NCBI RefSeq assembly: GCF_001039355.2
Contig: NW_019775425.1
Span: 1,002,281-1,052,478 of the forward strand
Direction: 5' to 3'
Length of the DNA stretch: 50,198 bases
Origin: Lingula anatina
Lineage: Eukaryota; Brachiopoda; Lingulata; Lingulida; Lingulidae
Positions 1-14,493 of the stretch are shown piece after piece (the stretch's first letter is position 1; each line of letters opens with the position of its first letter). The notes under the pieces were generated by a model. The model saw only the letters and a list, made by a program, of their open reading frames with translations, searched no databases and was not told where the DNA came from. A program made the translations under genes and the position numbers.

Positions 1-3000
1 CAGCAGTAGTTAAGTGCAATGGCTATTCCTTGCTGTGTCACTTTTAGATTATCAGCTAAGGAAAAAAAATCATGATCACGTCAGGAAGGCAGTTGTCCAT
101 ACATTTCACCATAGTCTGAGAATGAAATAAAAAAAAAAAAAACATTTTAAAATTGCATAGGCAAAGAGGAAAAGGATGACTTTGTAGGCAATGACTTTGA
201 TGGATTGATCTCCCTATAGCCTAGGGAAAGTAAAAGGTAACAAATAACTGTTCAGCAGTGTATAATTTTGTATGAGTAATCCTCTGATGTGAATGTCTGT
301 GACTGCCCTTCAGTGATAACTCATTGTTACAGAAAGAATGAAGTGTCATCAGGATGATGGAAGGCCCACTTAACAGCTGTGAAGGGCCAGGTAGATTTGG
401 CACTGTGGGGCTGCCTGCCTAGCTTTACACATTGGCTGTGGTGGTGATGGTGTGTTTAATATGAACTGGGCTAGCAACAAGGTTTAAGACAAGGGTAAAG
501 ACACTGTGTCAAAAGTGTTGGTGGTTCCGGTGAAAATTAAGTAAAAATGTCTTCTCCTATCAACCCCAATCCCACCTCCACTAAAAGCAATGTCCCAGCT
601 GATGTCTTATGTTATAAAGTTGAGCTTTATTAATGAAAAGTAAGATAAAAATGATTTTGTCCAGATTAATGCAAAAACCAATTGACTTCTCAATTTGAAA
701 GCTTATCAACAGATGTACTGTATGCTGTGCAAGACACTTCACAGATAAATACGAATTTTGCAACTTCGAACCAAAATCTTCTCTCTACTTTTAACACAAA
801 AAAGACTTTGAGTGAATAGGTGAAAATGAATTGAAGTTGTCAAACTCAGTGCTTCTCAGCATTGAGAAACAGTATTTCTGTGCACCTGAGCTGTGAGCAA
901 CTCTTTGTTACTTAACCCCCACCCCACTTGGAGCTGAAGTATTTGTTCACAGTGTTGCCATCAATGATACCTTGTTGAGGATCAAGTGTGCAAGGCACCA
1001 GATACAAAACACTGTGTCAATTGACTTATCACGTGCTATTCAAGGATGAGAAAAAAGATTGTATTGTAGAGGCGGAAAAGAAAATATGTGCTAAAAGACC
1101 TAGGGAATTGCTTCTCTAGTTGTGTAACTAATTGGAAATGCTGGGAGCAATAATTTTTTTCTGGTGCAAAATTCATAAATTACGATTCAGATAAATTCTG
1201 AATGATATTCTTGTGAATATAATAAGCAGTGTAATAGAAATTACATTAAAGTGGTTATTTTGCCCAGTCTGTTTTTTCCCTCAAACACCTGTCTCTTAGT
1301 AGATATAAAAGTTCACACCTAACGGTGTAGATACAGGCATTTTCAACACAGTGATAATTGCTGAAACTGGATGATAAGTATCTAATGTTTCCATGTAAAT
1401 AGCTGTCATGTATGGGGTAAGATTAGCAGTAACTAGCATCTTTGTGCTCTTAAAGTCCTTGCAGCTTAAAGGGGATGGGACTTCCCTTCATAAAAGTTTT
1501 TGTTATTTGGAGCTCACTTAGCTGACAATTGCATGTGACATGATGCAAAAATGCATGAAAAGTGATTCAGCACTCTACATATCTTAATTTTTCGTAATTT
1601 GTCTAAAAAACTCTCTCTCTCAGTTCATCATTTCAGCTAGATCATGTTGCCCTTTCATTGTTTAAAATATGAGGACAACCAGAAGAAAATAAAAATGAAT
1701 AAAATGTAGTCATGATTCAAAAGGTTGGAAGGGGGTTCTTGTTTTGCCTCAACTCAAGTAATAGCAGCTTTGGCTAAGTTTTTTTTTATTCTATATTCTA
1801 TTTGTGGCAGGTTTTGAGTGATTGATAGGGCCCAATGTTCTTCACATTCTATGTAGTTCATAGGTACAGAATTAGTCAGCATTCTGAACAGCAAAGACCC
1901 ATGTGAAACTCATTATAAATAAGAGAAGAAATGAAAAATGGAACATGTGTTTGAACCCTAACAGCCATCCTAGCTGTGGATTTATTTGTGGTTTTTGCTC
2001 TAGTTATCCAGCTTGGTAGCTCTGCTTTGAACGGCAAATAAAAAATTTGGTTTGATATTATCTTGGTCCCTTTTTTTCATTCTTTTGAAATTTATTTTAT
2101 CTAGTGATGTACGAGCATCATTGTTTCATCAAAGAGACACCATTGCTTCTGCACTTTTTCCTACTTTATATTATAATGTAATAATTTGACACACCAAAGA
2201 AAACCAAGATCAATCAATTTATTAAAAAAAAAAAAAAGAAATTTGAGAACATATTCAATTTTGATGGATAGCGGTGTTCCAATCTGTAGTGATTAAGAGA
2301 GGGTATGTCCGCTGATTAAGTAGAGAATGAACTTCCAGAAGGGGAAATTGACAGAGGACAGGTTGGTGAACATCGAACTCTTGATAGCCTTGAAACTATA
2401 GCCAGCACTTAGCTGGTGTAGACATTTTTTCCATCATTCTGTTTCCTGTGAGCCTCACTGCCCAGGGGCGCTGAATACATGGGATTTGTAGCGCGAAAGA
2501 CAAGCTATCTGATCAAAGTGTATGGTATGAAGAGCCTCTCTGCTTAACACTCAGGAAGAGACTAGACTCTTGATAGGTGAGAAGTTATTTTTTTTCTTCT
2601 TCATTAAAAATTAAAGTTTTAAGTTATTTTTCTCCAATGTAATATTTTGTACAAACTGTCAAACAGCCTTCAAACAGAGACTGGTTTATTGCTTTCAATT
2701 TTACCTAATTCATAACTGAAAATTTTTCCACATAACATTTTAAATTACAGATGTGGCATAGAAAGTGCTAGCCATTGGCTACCAGGATGGTAAAGTAGTA
2801 TACCAACAATGCTCCTTAAAAAAAATACTACTTGTAAATGATGACACATTCCATTTGAAGTCATGTTTTCAAAATCTGTTTATTTGACAACAAACAAATT
2901 CAATAGTGAAAAAAAAAAGATTGTTGAGAATATGATAAACAACAAATGCATGCTGTGTTTGAGTTAAATGTCAACTCATTGGCATATGTGGGGCTTTGCA

Positions 3001-6000
3001 TTTTAGCCGTGTCAGCCATTGTTTTGATAAGTTTTCCACTTGTTGAAGTCCTATGAAAGTAGTGTAAGTTATTGATTACCAGTGTAGTTTTAAGGGCTGA
3101 TTTCAATGGTCCTGCACCTGCAGAGGAGGGGGTCCTGTTTGTTTAATCAATAGGCCTCTGAAGAACAACAATAACAAACACCTCTGTGGAAATATTTTCA
3201 TAATTGGTCATAATTGAAATAATACTGAAAAGTAGCAACAGGTATTAGGAGCTATATGGATCTACAGTAAGTAAGGGGAGGGGGAAAGTGGGGGAGTAGT
3301 AGAAAGGATTAAAATGCGCTACTTTTACTCCACCCAAATAATTTTTGTTTGCCAGACAGTTATTTGGAATATGTGTGGAAATGCTTTTGTGATTAGACAT
3401 TTTTCTTGTGTATTCATATTTACTCAAGGTCCAGCTCTATTTTGACACTCTGCCATCAATTAATGCTTGAACTACTGTTTTTATCCAATGAATTGATATT
3501 TATTTTTTACTACATAACATACAGCAAAGTCCCTCCTTGACAAGTAGAGAGATTAAAGATTTTGATGGGAATACCTTTTCGGTTCCAAGGTATTTTGGCA
3601 TCTTTGTTTTGTTCATTTATTTTAGATTAAGGTGACTCTTAGAGATGTTTATATGGTCTTAGTCATATTTTACCTGTGTTAAAGATTATTTGTCTCTCTT
3701 TTAAGAATGGTCGTGACCCCATTTACATAGACAAACTTTTTCAATTGAGGGACGATCCAGTGACATTATAGTGCTGGTTGTACTTGTCTCATTCTTACAA
3801 TAACTTGACTGCTCACAAGAAAATGTTCCGCTTAAATTCATTAAATAATTGAGATGCTGTTCTATTTTGATTTAAGAAAGGCTTTTTTTTACTCCCATAG
3901 AAGCTTGCCTAGTCATCAGTTGTCATGTTGAAAGGAAAATTGGATTGAATGCATCAGTGTTAAAAAGCAGAGGTCACATCATGGCTGACAGTTTGATTTG
4001 GCTGACAAAAGGAACAACAGAGTTTTCATTCTATCAATCATTCTGCAGCAGTTATTGCCCTAGCTGCAGAGTATAGTTATGTGAGAATTTTCATACTTGT
4101 TATAGGGAAAAAAGAATTGTGTTATTTTGTTGGTCGTAGATGGTGTTTTATGAGATAATTTCAGTTTGGAAAATTTTTACAGGGGTATGACAGAGCCTTC
4201 CATAGATCTTGTATTGTGAAGGAATCGCGAAGGAAGTAAGGGGAGGGGTGCGAAGAAGTCTTTTGTCTAGACTGGTTGATGTATCTGAAAAATACATGAA
4301 ATAAACCACATAATATAACAGTAAACTACCACGATACAAAGAAAAAAGTATTTCAATACAGTTACATGTCATGCTCACTGTGAATAGGGGCCTAATATTC
4401 TTCCAGTTGCTGAAAATTTGCAGGGAGTGATCTCATGTCATTTTCGTGAAAACCAACTATTCATAGGGCCCAAAATGTAAGGTAATAAAGTTATCAATTT
4501 ATGACACAAATTATCAGAAATAAATGTTTCATTTTTATGGGGGGAGGGGGAGAGTAAGTGGCAAGGGTAATAATGAAATAAAAAATATATAAAAGTCAAT
4601 CGCAAGTAATGATAGTATATCATAATGACTTCTTCTAGGTCTTGACAAGTGACCATCTTTAAACAACAATCAGTATTGTGAATTGGTAAACTTAAAAAAG
4701 TAATTAAGAAGTATAAAAGATGGAATTCATCTGATGTCAATATACATATCTTGATAGAAGACCTCCATTGCCAAGACCTTCTTAAAAATACCAAACAGGT
4801 TATTATCATGTTTCCTACATTACGTTAGTTTGTTATATGATATGGGTAGATGCGGGTTGTTTTTAAATTCATCAGCAAATGAACATGAAGACTGATTGTA
4901 CCTAGGGGAAACAGAATGTTATTTTGTTTTTCCCTGTCACAAAATTCAGCATATGCAACCTTACGATTACGTGTCAGAAAAATCCTTACTTTTTGCAATT
5001 AATTTTTCCCCAGAAATTAGTTGGATTGCAGAGTTGACATTCTATTGTTGTTGTAGACAGCTAATTAATTTTGAAGAAAACTGGTGTAATCTTTGATTGT
5101 CATCTCTCCAACTGCATCTCTTATAATATTGTGACAAAGAACTCTGACAATGTCTTTTGTGAAACATAGAATCTTCTCGTTGTCCAATGAATTTTCACCA
5201 ATAAATTATTTTTTGGTAGAACTCCTTTTTCTTAGGCATTTAATGTCATAGTCTAGAGATTTTAAGGAGGTGAATGTTAGATTATATTGTTTAGATGCAT
5301 AGAGCTGATCCAGATACAAAATGTATTTGATGAATAGTTTGTCCTCTTCTCTGATATGGGTAAGGTGTGATATTTGAAATTGATCAGTTTTGAATGTTGC
5401 ATATAGGCAAGAAAATGTTTCGTATTCCTTGCCTGAGATGGAGGTGGTTTCAGGGAAGGCTACTGCTTATATTGTCACATTTAACGTAGGCAAGACTAAT
5501 TTACATCACCATCCAACAATAGAAAGTTGTAAATCTGTGAAATATGAACTTGTACATTCATGAGTAGATGAAGTCTTCCATCTTTATCATATCATCTGAT
5601 AGATGGCTGTATACGTGGGTAATAGTATCTGATATAGGGCTGTGGTTTTCAATCCTTATAGAGGAACTTTGAGGCAGGTACAAAGAATGATTCAATGATA
5701 AGAGGAGGGGTTCTCTTATTGGGGGGGGGGGGTGCATTACATCTCCATTAGGCCCCAAGAATGGATAATGTTCTTTTTGTATGTAGTAATGATGTTTATT
5801 ACTAGACAGATTATGTTTAAGCATACATTTTTTCCCTTCCTATTTTGACTTCTTATTGTGGAAGTTGTCCTGGTCTAGCGGAGTAAGATAAGACATCAGT
5901 ATTGTTTATGTTGGTACCCGCCCTTCCTTGGCAAGACCTCCGTTTCCCCTTAACACTCACACACAATGTGTGGCTTATAGGGATGGGGAAAGTAATGAAG

Positions 6001-7092
6001 TTGTTCACCATGAAACTGCCTCTGACATGCTAGCCAATACAGATATGAGGCTGTCAGTGCATAAAATATATCATAATATAGACTGGATTGACTGCCATAT
6101 ATGTCGACCAGGCACCTTATGCCCAAATGTCCTGTCTAAAATAAAGTTGGGATATGTCTTCTCTCTGTACAGCCTGACTGGTCTTGTTTCTTTTGTATTT
6201 CTTTGTCTGTGTAGACACTCAGTTTTAGGGTTTATTAGAATGGTGGTCATGCTTTTTCAATTGGGTTGTATAGCAGTGCAGTGTTTTACACATCTTTTTT
6301 CTTTTGTCATGGCCAGATGATTACTGTGTATTTCTAGACATCAAAGGCACCGCGCCAGCCTAGTTAAACCAATAGAAGCACTAGGCAAGGATCATATTAC
6401 ATTGGAAGCTTCATGCTTAACATGTTGCTCTAGTTTGTTTACTAGTGTATGGGTTTGGTACATGCGTATGGCAGGAGGGGGGACTGCCTTTCACTTCCCA
6501 TTTAGACCTGGAAAATGATGTACTTTTTAAAAAGGCAGACAAACCATTAAGAAACCTACTCCTTTTTTTTTTGCTAGTTAACCGTATAGAGTTTTTGTTT
6601 TCATTTTTTGCAAAAAAAAAAAAAAAAAAAAAATTATCAGCATTAATTTTAATAAACAAAAACCTTTGTCTGAACTGAAACATTTAACATCTATTTTACC
6701 TCAGCAAAAAATGCTGTTGAAGCTACCACTTCAACAACACTTCAATCAATTACATCATTTAAACATAGACTAATTAAATCATTTAAACTAGTATAATTGA
6801 TTTTATGGAATAAGTATGGAGGCAGTAAATTTTGCCATGTCTGTATTAATCACTTAATCTTAAATAGATTTTATTCAGCCCTCCCAACACTTGTAGAAAT
6901 ATGGTGAGTGGATATTGCATTGAGTCTTTCGGCCCAAGCCTAGAAGCTTGGGGACCAGTGAAGACTTGCAGGTCAGGGAAACAAAAGGTCACTTGCCTTC
7001 AGCGGTGCTTTTGATCTTTTTCCCCCTTCCCAATGTTGAGGCAGTCTCCACATTACTAATGCCTATAATCACTGATAGACTGACTTGATTAT

Positions 7093-8268
7093 CTGATCAC
7101 TACTGAGATTTCTTAAATGATTTTCTTGTTGTTCTGTCAGCCTGTGTTTTTTATTTAGCTACAGTCTAGTTAGATTAATTCTCAAAACACCCTGCCTGTG
7201 AAAGATGATCGATAATTGATTATTATCTGCCAGAGGAATTGTTAACAAGACAATGATCAGTGTTAAGTGCCAAGATGAGTTTGATATATTGTAGCTGTGG
7301 TGAAGGGGGATTCTTACACAGAGTTTTGTGTTTAATGTTGTTTAAGGCAGGCCTGTTTTAATGGCCTTAAAAAATATAATGTATTGAGTTAATCATATTA
7401 CTTTGATGTCCTTTCATTACGTAGAAGGTTTAGAGTATGCTGCCAAATGAACTAATGTGTAGTTCTTCAGCATATTTATTTTTTGTCTTACTATTAAAGT
7501 CATAATAACTCTTCGTTTTGGCCAAAAATTGGATTTTCCTGGAAAAAACGGCAATTTTCCCGTACTTACCAATGGCCAACGACCCCATTCCTGCATTCAA
7601 AGTTAATCCAGGGTTTTTTTCCTAAACGTACGGTTTTTTGTTAAAATCTCTTAAGAGATTTTAACTGACGAAGCTCTCTCTGACATTGCAAAGTCACTGG
7701 TGACCTACTTAAAACCGTGGGAAATGCAGACAACAACAACACTATATAAGACTCGTGAGATATATTCGTCTTTTTGTTAAAAATGCATTTATATCCACAA
7801 TGTGTGCCATTCTGGGCTTTTCGTTATCCGACGCACTATACAAAAACTCGCAACTTACGTCTGNCTGATCACTACTGAGATTTCTTAAATGATTTTCTTG
7901 TTGTTCTGTCAGCCTGTGTTTTTTATTTAGCTACAGTCTAGTTAGATTAATTCTCAAAACACCCTGCCTGTGAAAGATGATCGATAATTGATTATTATCT
8001 GCCAGAGGAATTGTTAACAAGACAATGATCAGTGTTAAGTGCCAAGATGAGTTTGATATATTGTAGCTGTGGTGAAGGGGGATTCTTACACAGAGTTTTG
8101 TGTTTAATGTTGTTTAAGGCAGGCCTGATTTAAAGGCCTTAAAAATATAATGTATTGAGTTAATCATATTACTTTGATGTCCTTTCATTACGTAGAAGGT
8201 TTAGAGTATGCTGCCAAATGAACTAATGTGTAGTTCTTCAGCATATTTATTTTTTGTCTTACTATTAA
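7093..8268. repeat. Tandem near-duplicate across single n (7864)
   Basis: 7093-7497 and 7865-8268 are near-identical (405 and 404 bp, a few substitutions and small indels). The second copy begins directly after the n. The first copy is followed by 366 bp (7498-7863) that the second lacks. This looks like two alleles joined end to end at a contig junction, the left one carrying an insertion or alternative sequence; it is intronic either way. Confidence 0.85.
7498..7863. other. 366-bp allele- or contig-specific segment
   Basis: Present only in the left of two near-identical copies and cut off by the n. It has a different base texture from its surroundings (more CpG) and contains a perfect 20-bp palindrome around AATCTCTTAAGAGATT (about 7642-7661). 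No ORF or recognised transposon ends. It may be the edge of a polymorphic insertion or a mis-joined read. Confidence 0.4.
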
Positions 8269-8457
8269 CTATTTATATATCTCCAATATTTTTTCTTTTA
8301 GTCTAATCAATAATCTGCACTACGTATGAAGAATAATATTCAGTTCTTAATTTTTATATATGCATCTATCTATATGCAAACTATTGCCACTTTAAATTGA
8401 TACAGTTTTGAATAAGCAGATGTTTAAATTCACCTGCTTCCTTTGTGTTAATTTCAG

Positions 8458-11400
8458 GCTAGCAGTAAAATGCCCATGGTGCAGTCCCACCATGCTGGTG
8501 CCCTGGGGCCTCTCATGGTGTACAGCAATGACCACCCATTTTCCACCCCACCACCAGCTCACCTAGGCTACTCACCTGTCTCAATAGACCCTAAAACAGG
8601 TAAGAACTAACCGTGCTTGATGGTTAAGCTTGCTTATAGTGCCACGTGTGAAATGCTTTGAAACTGGAAAATTTTGCGAATGGATGTATCATCGAAATTG
8701 TAAACTGCCCATTATGCATATTTTGTTAGTTAGTTAAATGGTGGCTTATAATGAATACAGTTGGGTAAATAATTACTGAGATTAAAAACATTAATTGGTG
8801 ATAAAAAAAAAATGCACTTTGGTTCGTGACCGAAAGTACATGATAACTGACTGTTAAAGTTCAAATTGTGACCAATGAAATGATACCATAAGAATGGACA
8901 GTGACAGGTTTTAAGAAAAAATTATAGTGACAAGGTGAGAACCTGGAATTACCAGGCTCAGGGATAATTGCTGATAGAAAACCTCTAATTGGAATAGGGC
9001 AGTAAACTGCGACTGTCAACATGGTACGAGGTGTCAGTGGACATAGTTAATAGATTAAGCTGACCACTCTCCAGAAAATGATATTTCCCAAGCTATTTAA
9101 CTGTCACTAAGAACTTTTCAAAAGAAATCATCGTGATAGATTTGTTGTGAATGCTAAGGATATTTTGAGGTAAGATGTAAAACATTTTTGTGCCATTGCC
9201 TCACTTAGAAGTGAAAGCTGTCAAGTGATGGTAATATTATGGCACATTTTGATATTTTGTCTCTCTGTCACAACATGCCCTAGAGAGAGAAAGAGAAAAA
9301 AAAAAACAGACAACTGAGACTAGTGAAATCATTACCCGTCTTCACTGGGTGGCAGTTGATCAACTTTCCTGCCACATATGTATGTTTTAACAGTGATGTA
9401 ATACATGACAGATCTAGGTGTGAATCGAGTGTCAACATTTACTGTAGTAGCCTGTTTCCCATCACAAAAAATTACAATGAAAATGTCTCCCTGCAGACTC
9501 AAATATGTCTGTTATCAATTTGAGGTGATTTATTTGCTGAAAATACACATACTTGTTGATGTAAAATATTCATCTCTTTGCCTGGATTATTGACCATCAC
9601 CTCAGAGGAAATGATATGATGTTATTGGATTTATGGGCCCTTTTAATGTTCTGCAAACAAAAAGGGTATAATTCATTGGGAGAAAGGAGTTGTACACTAG
9701 TCTGCATACAGTCTGCACATAATGTATTGGCCTAGTTTGCAGCTTTCAATAATAGTCAAGGAATCATTATGGCTTGAGAGAAGCCATAAATCCTGGCTGC
9801 TGGCATTTTGACAGGCAATATCACTGACAGACTGGCTTTTGAAGCACACCTACTATTCAGGGGAAAACCTTCTGTATTGTGTTCAGGTTTGACTATATAG
9901 AGGTGTTCCGCATACATTTTTTTTGGCAAATATCAATGTTTTGGCATATGTCGGTCTCCTCTTTTGTTTTTCCTTTCTAACACCACAAATCCAAGTGCCC
10001 TTTGGGATTTATGATGCGAACACTTCTTTTTTTGTCAAGCCTTAATGGTGGTGTTATAAATAAAAATGGTGTTTGAAATACATTATATGTTACTCAAAAT
10101 TGCATGTTGAACTGTCAGTGAAATCAGTAGCTCTGCATTTACAGGTGCAACCATCAATAAAATCAATTATTCAAGTGAAAGAATCATTGATTTTGCTACC
10201 TGTCGAACTATTGAATGCCACTACTTGTATTTGACAGCCTGGAAAAAATGAATTCAATACTAACCCTTTGTATGTAATACCAGACATGATACTTCTGTAT
10301 ATGTGGTTCTCAGCTGCTCATTTTGTATGTTGTCTTTATTTAAATCCCAACCTTCACAGTACACATTTTGGATTTTTATATCATTTCTATTATGGTTCAT
10401 GAAATTTACATTGTACTGAGATTGTTAATATGAAATGACAGTTATAACTGGTGTTGCGTGGAAAGCTCATCAGTTTGAAACGAGTGACAATTTGGAAATG
10501 TAATTAACCTTAGTGTCAATTTTTGATAACTACAATGACAGTTTAACTACATGTAAAGTAATTTGGCTTCCTATTGGTTTTTGTAACCTATTTACTTGGG
10601 TAATTGAAGGTCTTAATTATGGTTTTACGTATATTGCTGATATTAAGACACGCATTTTGATGTGTTCCAATTTTTTTTTTTTGTTAATCATTTCTAACTC
10701 AACATATTTTTTGCGTGAATAATAAAACGTGACTCATATTACCCCAAAAACATAAATGTAATAATAAATTGATAAATCCCAACCATAATATGAATATATC
10801 ATTAATTTAAATCCAATTTAAATCGCAGTCATGCTTTCCTAAGATATGTATAGGCCATATATGATATTTGTACAATTTTTGATTGTTCCAGGTTTGCCAA
10901 GGCATCCTATGTATGCACTCCCCCCACCACCAGGGCAGTTCCCACTCTATAGGCCAGATATATCTCAAGTGCAATGGTAAGAGTTTGCCCTGTCATGTTT
11001 TTTAGAATTAAAGCACAATAACATGATGTCATATAATAAAGTATATTTATCAAGAGAAGTGGCAAGATCCTAGTGGTGCTGCCAAGGATGTCATGTATTT
11101 TAGATCTGGATAAGACATGAAAATAGAATGCTTGTGTTCAATATGATCATGTTTGAAAGTTTGTGTGTGTGTGTGCATATGTGTGTATGTGTGCGCCCAA
11201 ATGCGTAATGGTACGTATGATAATTTTTTGACTCTTCCTAGATAGGACTTGCATGTATGAAGAATATCAATAATGTGAATTTTTTGGGAGGTTACAAAAA
11301 GATCATTTATTTATGTATTGCATGTACACATTTTATGTTTACCAGCACATAAATGTCCAAGTTACAGAAGTAAACATGCAATGATATGAATAGAACAAAT

Positions 11401-14400
11401 AACTTAACCAAGGAATATATTTAAATAGATTGAGGGAATACATGTTTTGTGCAACATGTCATGTGGAATATTTTCAAGTTTAATTTGCTGTGGGGGGACA
11501 AAATAGCGAGTAGAAGAATTTTACTGGTGATGTTGTTTTTCCTCCAAGGCAAGGAACTTTTGACAGCAAATGTTAAATACACAGTTTGCAATTCAATTGA
11601 CCTTTGGCTGTGTCCTTGCCGGGCTGCCCAACCTAAAACAGACCTAGATTACACGTGTTCTTCTGGCCGCAATTCAGAGTACATGGTACCGCAAGGCGGC
11701 CGTGTTCTTTTTCATTTTTTACGCAACTGGTCTGCATTAGATGCAGCAGACCTCTACTGCTGTGTAAAGTTCAAATGCAAAATCCTATTGGAAGTACAAA
11801 CAAATGCCAAAACAAGCTAAATTTTTAACACTAGAATGAGGTGAACATTTTAACTTCTTCTAGCAAGGATTTGTAAAGTAACAATGAAAACTTGGCCACA
11901 CATCTTCTGCAGAAAAGAGTTTAAAAAAGCAGGAGGCTGGTTGTTAGAAGTGGTGTATGTTTGCCATGTTAAACACGTGTTGAGCCCCAACGTGAACAAA
12001 GCACTGCAAATCCCTGGAGGGATATGAAGAGGAGAACTTGTTTCTGACAACACACCTTTATTTGTAAGCACTGTGTGTTGATATCCACTTTAGGAATAAT
12101 ACATTATTTGCAGAAAAAAGTTTTTACATGGCAATTTTGGGACTTAACAGGGAAGTGGGATCGTAAGTTAGTAAAGTGAGAAGGCTTCTCACTGAAAACC
12201 CCGCTTCAAAAAGATGAGTTTTATACCCCTGAGAAAAGACTTTCAAGAACTGATTAATGTTACTAATTCTATGTAATTACACAAATTTGTCGTGTTAATT
12301 TCTCTGTTACTGTCTGAAGCTTATCTTGAATATNTTGTTTTTTTTGTTAATCATTTCTAATTCAACATATTTTTTGCGTGAATAATAAAATGTGACTCAT
12401 ATTACCCCAAAAACATAAATGTAATAATAAATTGATAAATCCCAACCATAATATGAATATATTATTAATTTACTGTAATTTAAATGGCAGTCATGGTTTC
12501 CTAAGATATGCATAGGCCATATATGATATTTGTACAATTTTTGATTGTTCCAGGTTTGCCAAGGCATCCTATGTATGCACTCCCCCCACCACCAGGGCAG
12601 TTCCCACTCTATAGGCCAGATATATCTCAAGTGCAATGGTAAGAGTTTGCCCTGTCATGTTTTTTTAAATTAAAGCACAATAACATGATGTCATATAATA
12701 AAGTATATTTATCAAGAGAAGTGGCAAGATCCTAGTGGTGCTGCTAAGGATGTCATGTATTTTAGATCTGTATATAAGCAGATTTTATAAGACATGAAAA
12801 TAGAATGCTTGTGTTCAATATGATCATGTTTGAAAGTTTGTGTGTGTGTGCGTATGTATGTATGTATGTATGTATGTATGTATGTATGTATGTGTGCACC
12901 CAAATGCGTAATGGTATGATAATAATTTTTTGACTCTTCCTAGATAAGACTTGCATGTATGAAGAATATCAATAAAGTAATTTTTTTTTGGGAGGTTATG
13001 AAAAGATCATTTATTTATGTATTGCATGTACACGTTTTATGTTTACCAGCACATAAATGTCCAAGTTACGGAAGTAAACATGCAATGATATGAATAGAAC
13101 AAATAGCTTAACCAAGGAATATATTTAAATAGATTGAGGGAATACATGTTTTGTGCAACATGTCATGTGGAATATTTTCGAGTTTAATTTGCTGTGGGGG
13201 GACAAAATAGCAAGTAGAAGAATTTTACTGGTGATGTTGTTTTTCCTCTAAGGCAAGGAACTTTTGACAGCAAATGTTAAATACACAGTTTGCAATTCAA
13301 TTGACCTTTGGCTGTGTCCTTGCCGGGCTGCCCAACCTAAAACAGACCTAGATTACACGTGTTCTTCTGGCCGCAATTCAGAGTACATGGTACCGCAAGG
13401 CGGCCGTGTTCTTTTTCATTTTTTACGCAACTGGTCTGCATTAGATGCAGCAGACCTCTACTGCTGTGTAAAGTTCAAATGCAAAATCCTATTGGAAGTA
13501 CAAACAAATGCCAAAACAAGCTAAATTTTTAACACTAGAATGAGGTGAACATTTTAACTTCTTCTAGCAAGGATTTGTAAAGTAACAATGAAAACTTGGC
13601 CACACATCTTCTGCAGAAAAGAGTTTAAAAAAGCAGGAGGCTGGTTGTTAGAAGTGGTGTATGTTTGCCATGTTAAACACGTGTTGAGCCCCAACGTGAA
13701 CAAAGCACTGCAAATCCCTGGAGGGATATGAAGAGGAGAACTTGTTTCTGACAACACACCTTTATTTGTAAGCACTGTGTGTTGATATCCACTTTAGGAA
13801 TAATACATTATTTGCAGAAAAAAGTTTTTACATGGCAATTTTGGGACTTAACAGGGAAGTGGGATCGTAAGTTAGTAAAGTGAGAAGGCTTCTCACTGAA
13901 AACCCTGCTTCAAAAAGATGAGTTTTATACCCCTGAGAAAAGACTTTCAAGAACTGATTAATGTTACTAATTCTATGTAATTACACAAATTTGTCGTGTT
14001 AATTTCTCTGTTACTGTCTGAAGCTTATCTTGAATATAATGAGGTTAATAGTTTTAAATCTGAAAACAAAAGAGAGGAGGCACAAGTCATTTACATCACA
14101 AATCATTTCCACACCTGCATAGTAATGCACACATGCAGCTAAGAAAGAACAAAGAGGAACATCAGGTGACAGACAAAACACTGAGTCCTCTCTTCCACCA
14201 GATATAATATACCAGCATGAACTGGATAATGTTCAGTCAATTTGTCAGTTTTGTATCGGTAAGGTTAATATATACTTTTTTTACATAAATAAAATAAAAA
14301 TATGGGCAATATGGGAGAAGGAAAGTCATAGCAACAGAAGTTTATTTTTATTGAAATTTGTGACAAAACAGTGTGGCAAAGGTTTCCATTTCATAAATGA

Positions 14401-14442
14401 ACTCCAATGTGTGGTTTTCTAAGTTGTTCATTCTAACAACAG

Positions 14443-14493
<51 letters not shown>

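Larger units (their letters stand above)
1..8457 (+). other. TCF intron (5' part outside window)
   Basis: No exon recognised. The upstream TCF exons expected from the family (beta-catenin-binding N-terminus, the PPYPGYPF segment, the YLQMKWPLLD segment) were looked for and not seen, so they lie upstream. The stretch is AT-rich with poly-A (6611-6633) and poly-G (about 5720-5731) tracts and ends in the acceptor TTTCAG at 8452-8457. The only structured part is the duplicated segment around the n at 7864. Confidence 0.7.
10671..14037. repeat. 1.7-kb tandem near-duplicate across single n (12334)
   Basis: 10671-12333 and 12335-14037 are collinear copies. The left copy ends exactly at the n and the right copy runs on from the same point (TCTTGAATAT continues into AATGAGG). 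Both contain the 85-nt TCF exon. They differ by scattered substitutions and a microsatellite (short GT/GTAT run near 11163 versus a long GTAT run at 12852-12893). Best explained as overlapping allelic contig ends left unmerged. Confidence 0.85.

Noticed and set aside
4438-4809. 123-codon open frame on the minus strand
   Set aside because: Composition simply reflects AT-rich sequence (Ile, Leu, Phe, Tyr); no motif and no conserved start.
5928-6320. 130-codon open frame on the + strand in the TCF intron
   Set aside because: Begins at a TTG, shows no domain, has no splice context and hydrophobic stretches arise from T-rich DNA; most likely chance.
12554-12638. True mutually exclusive duplicate exon of TCF
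   Set aside because: The copies are separated by a single n exactly at the repeat boundary, the same pattern occurs at two other n sites in noncoding DNA, and joint use breaks the frame; allelic overlap is simpler.
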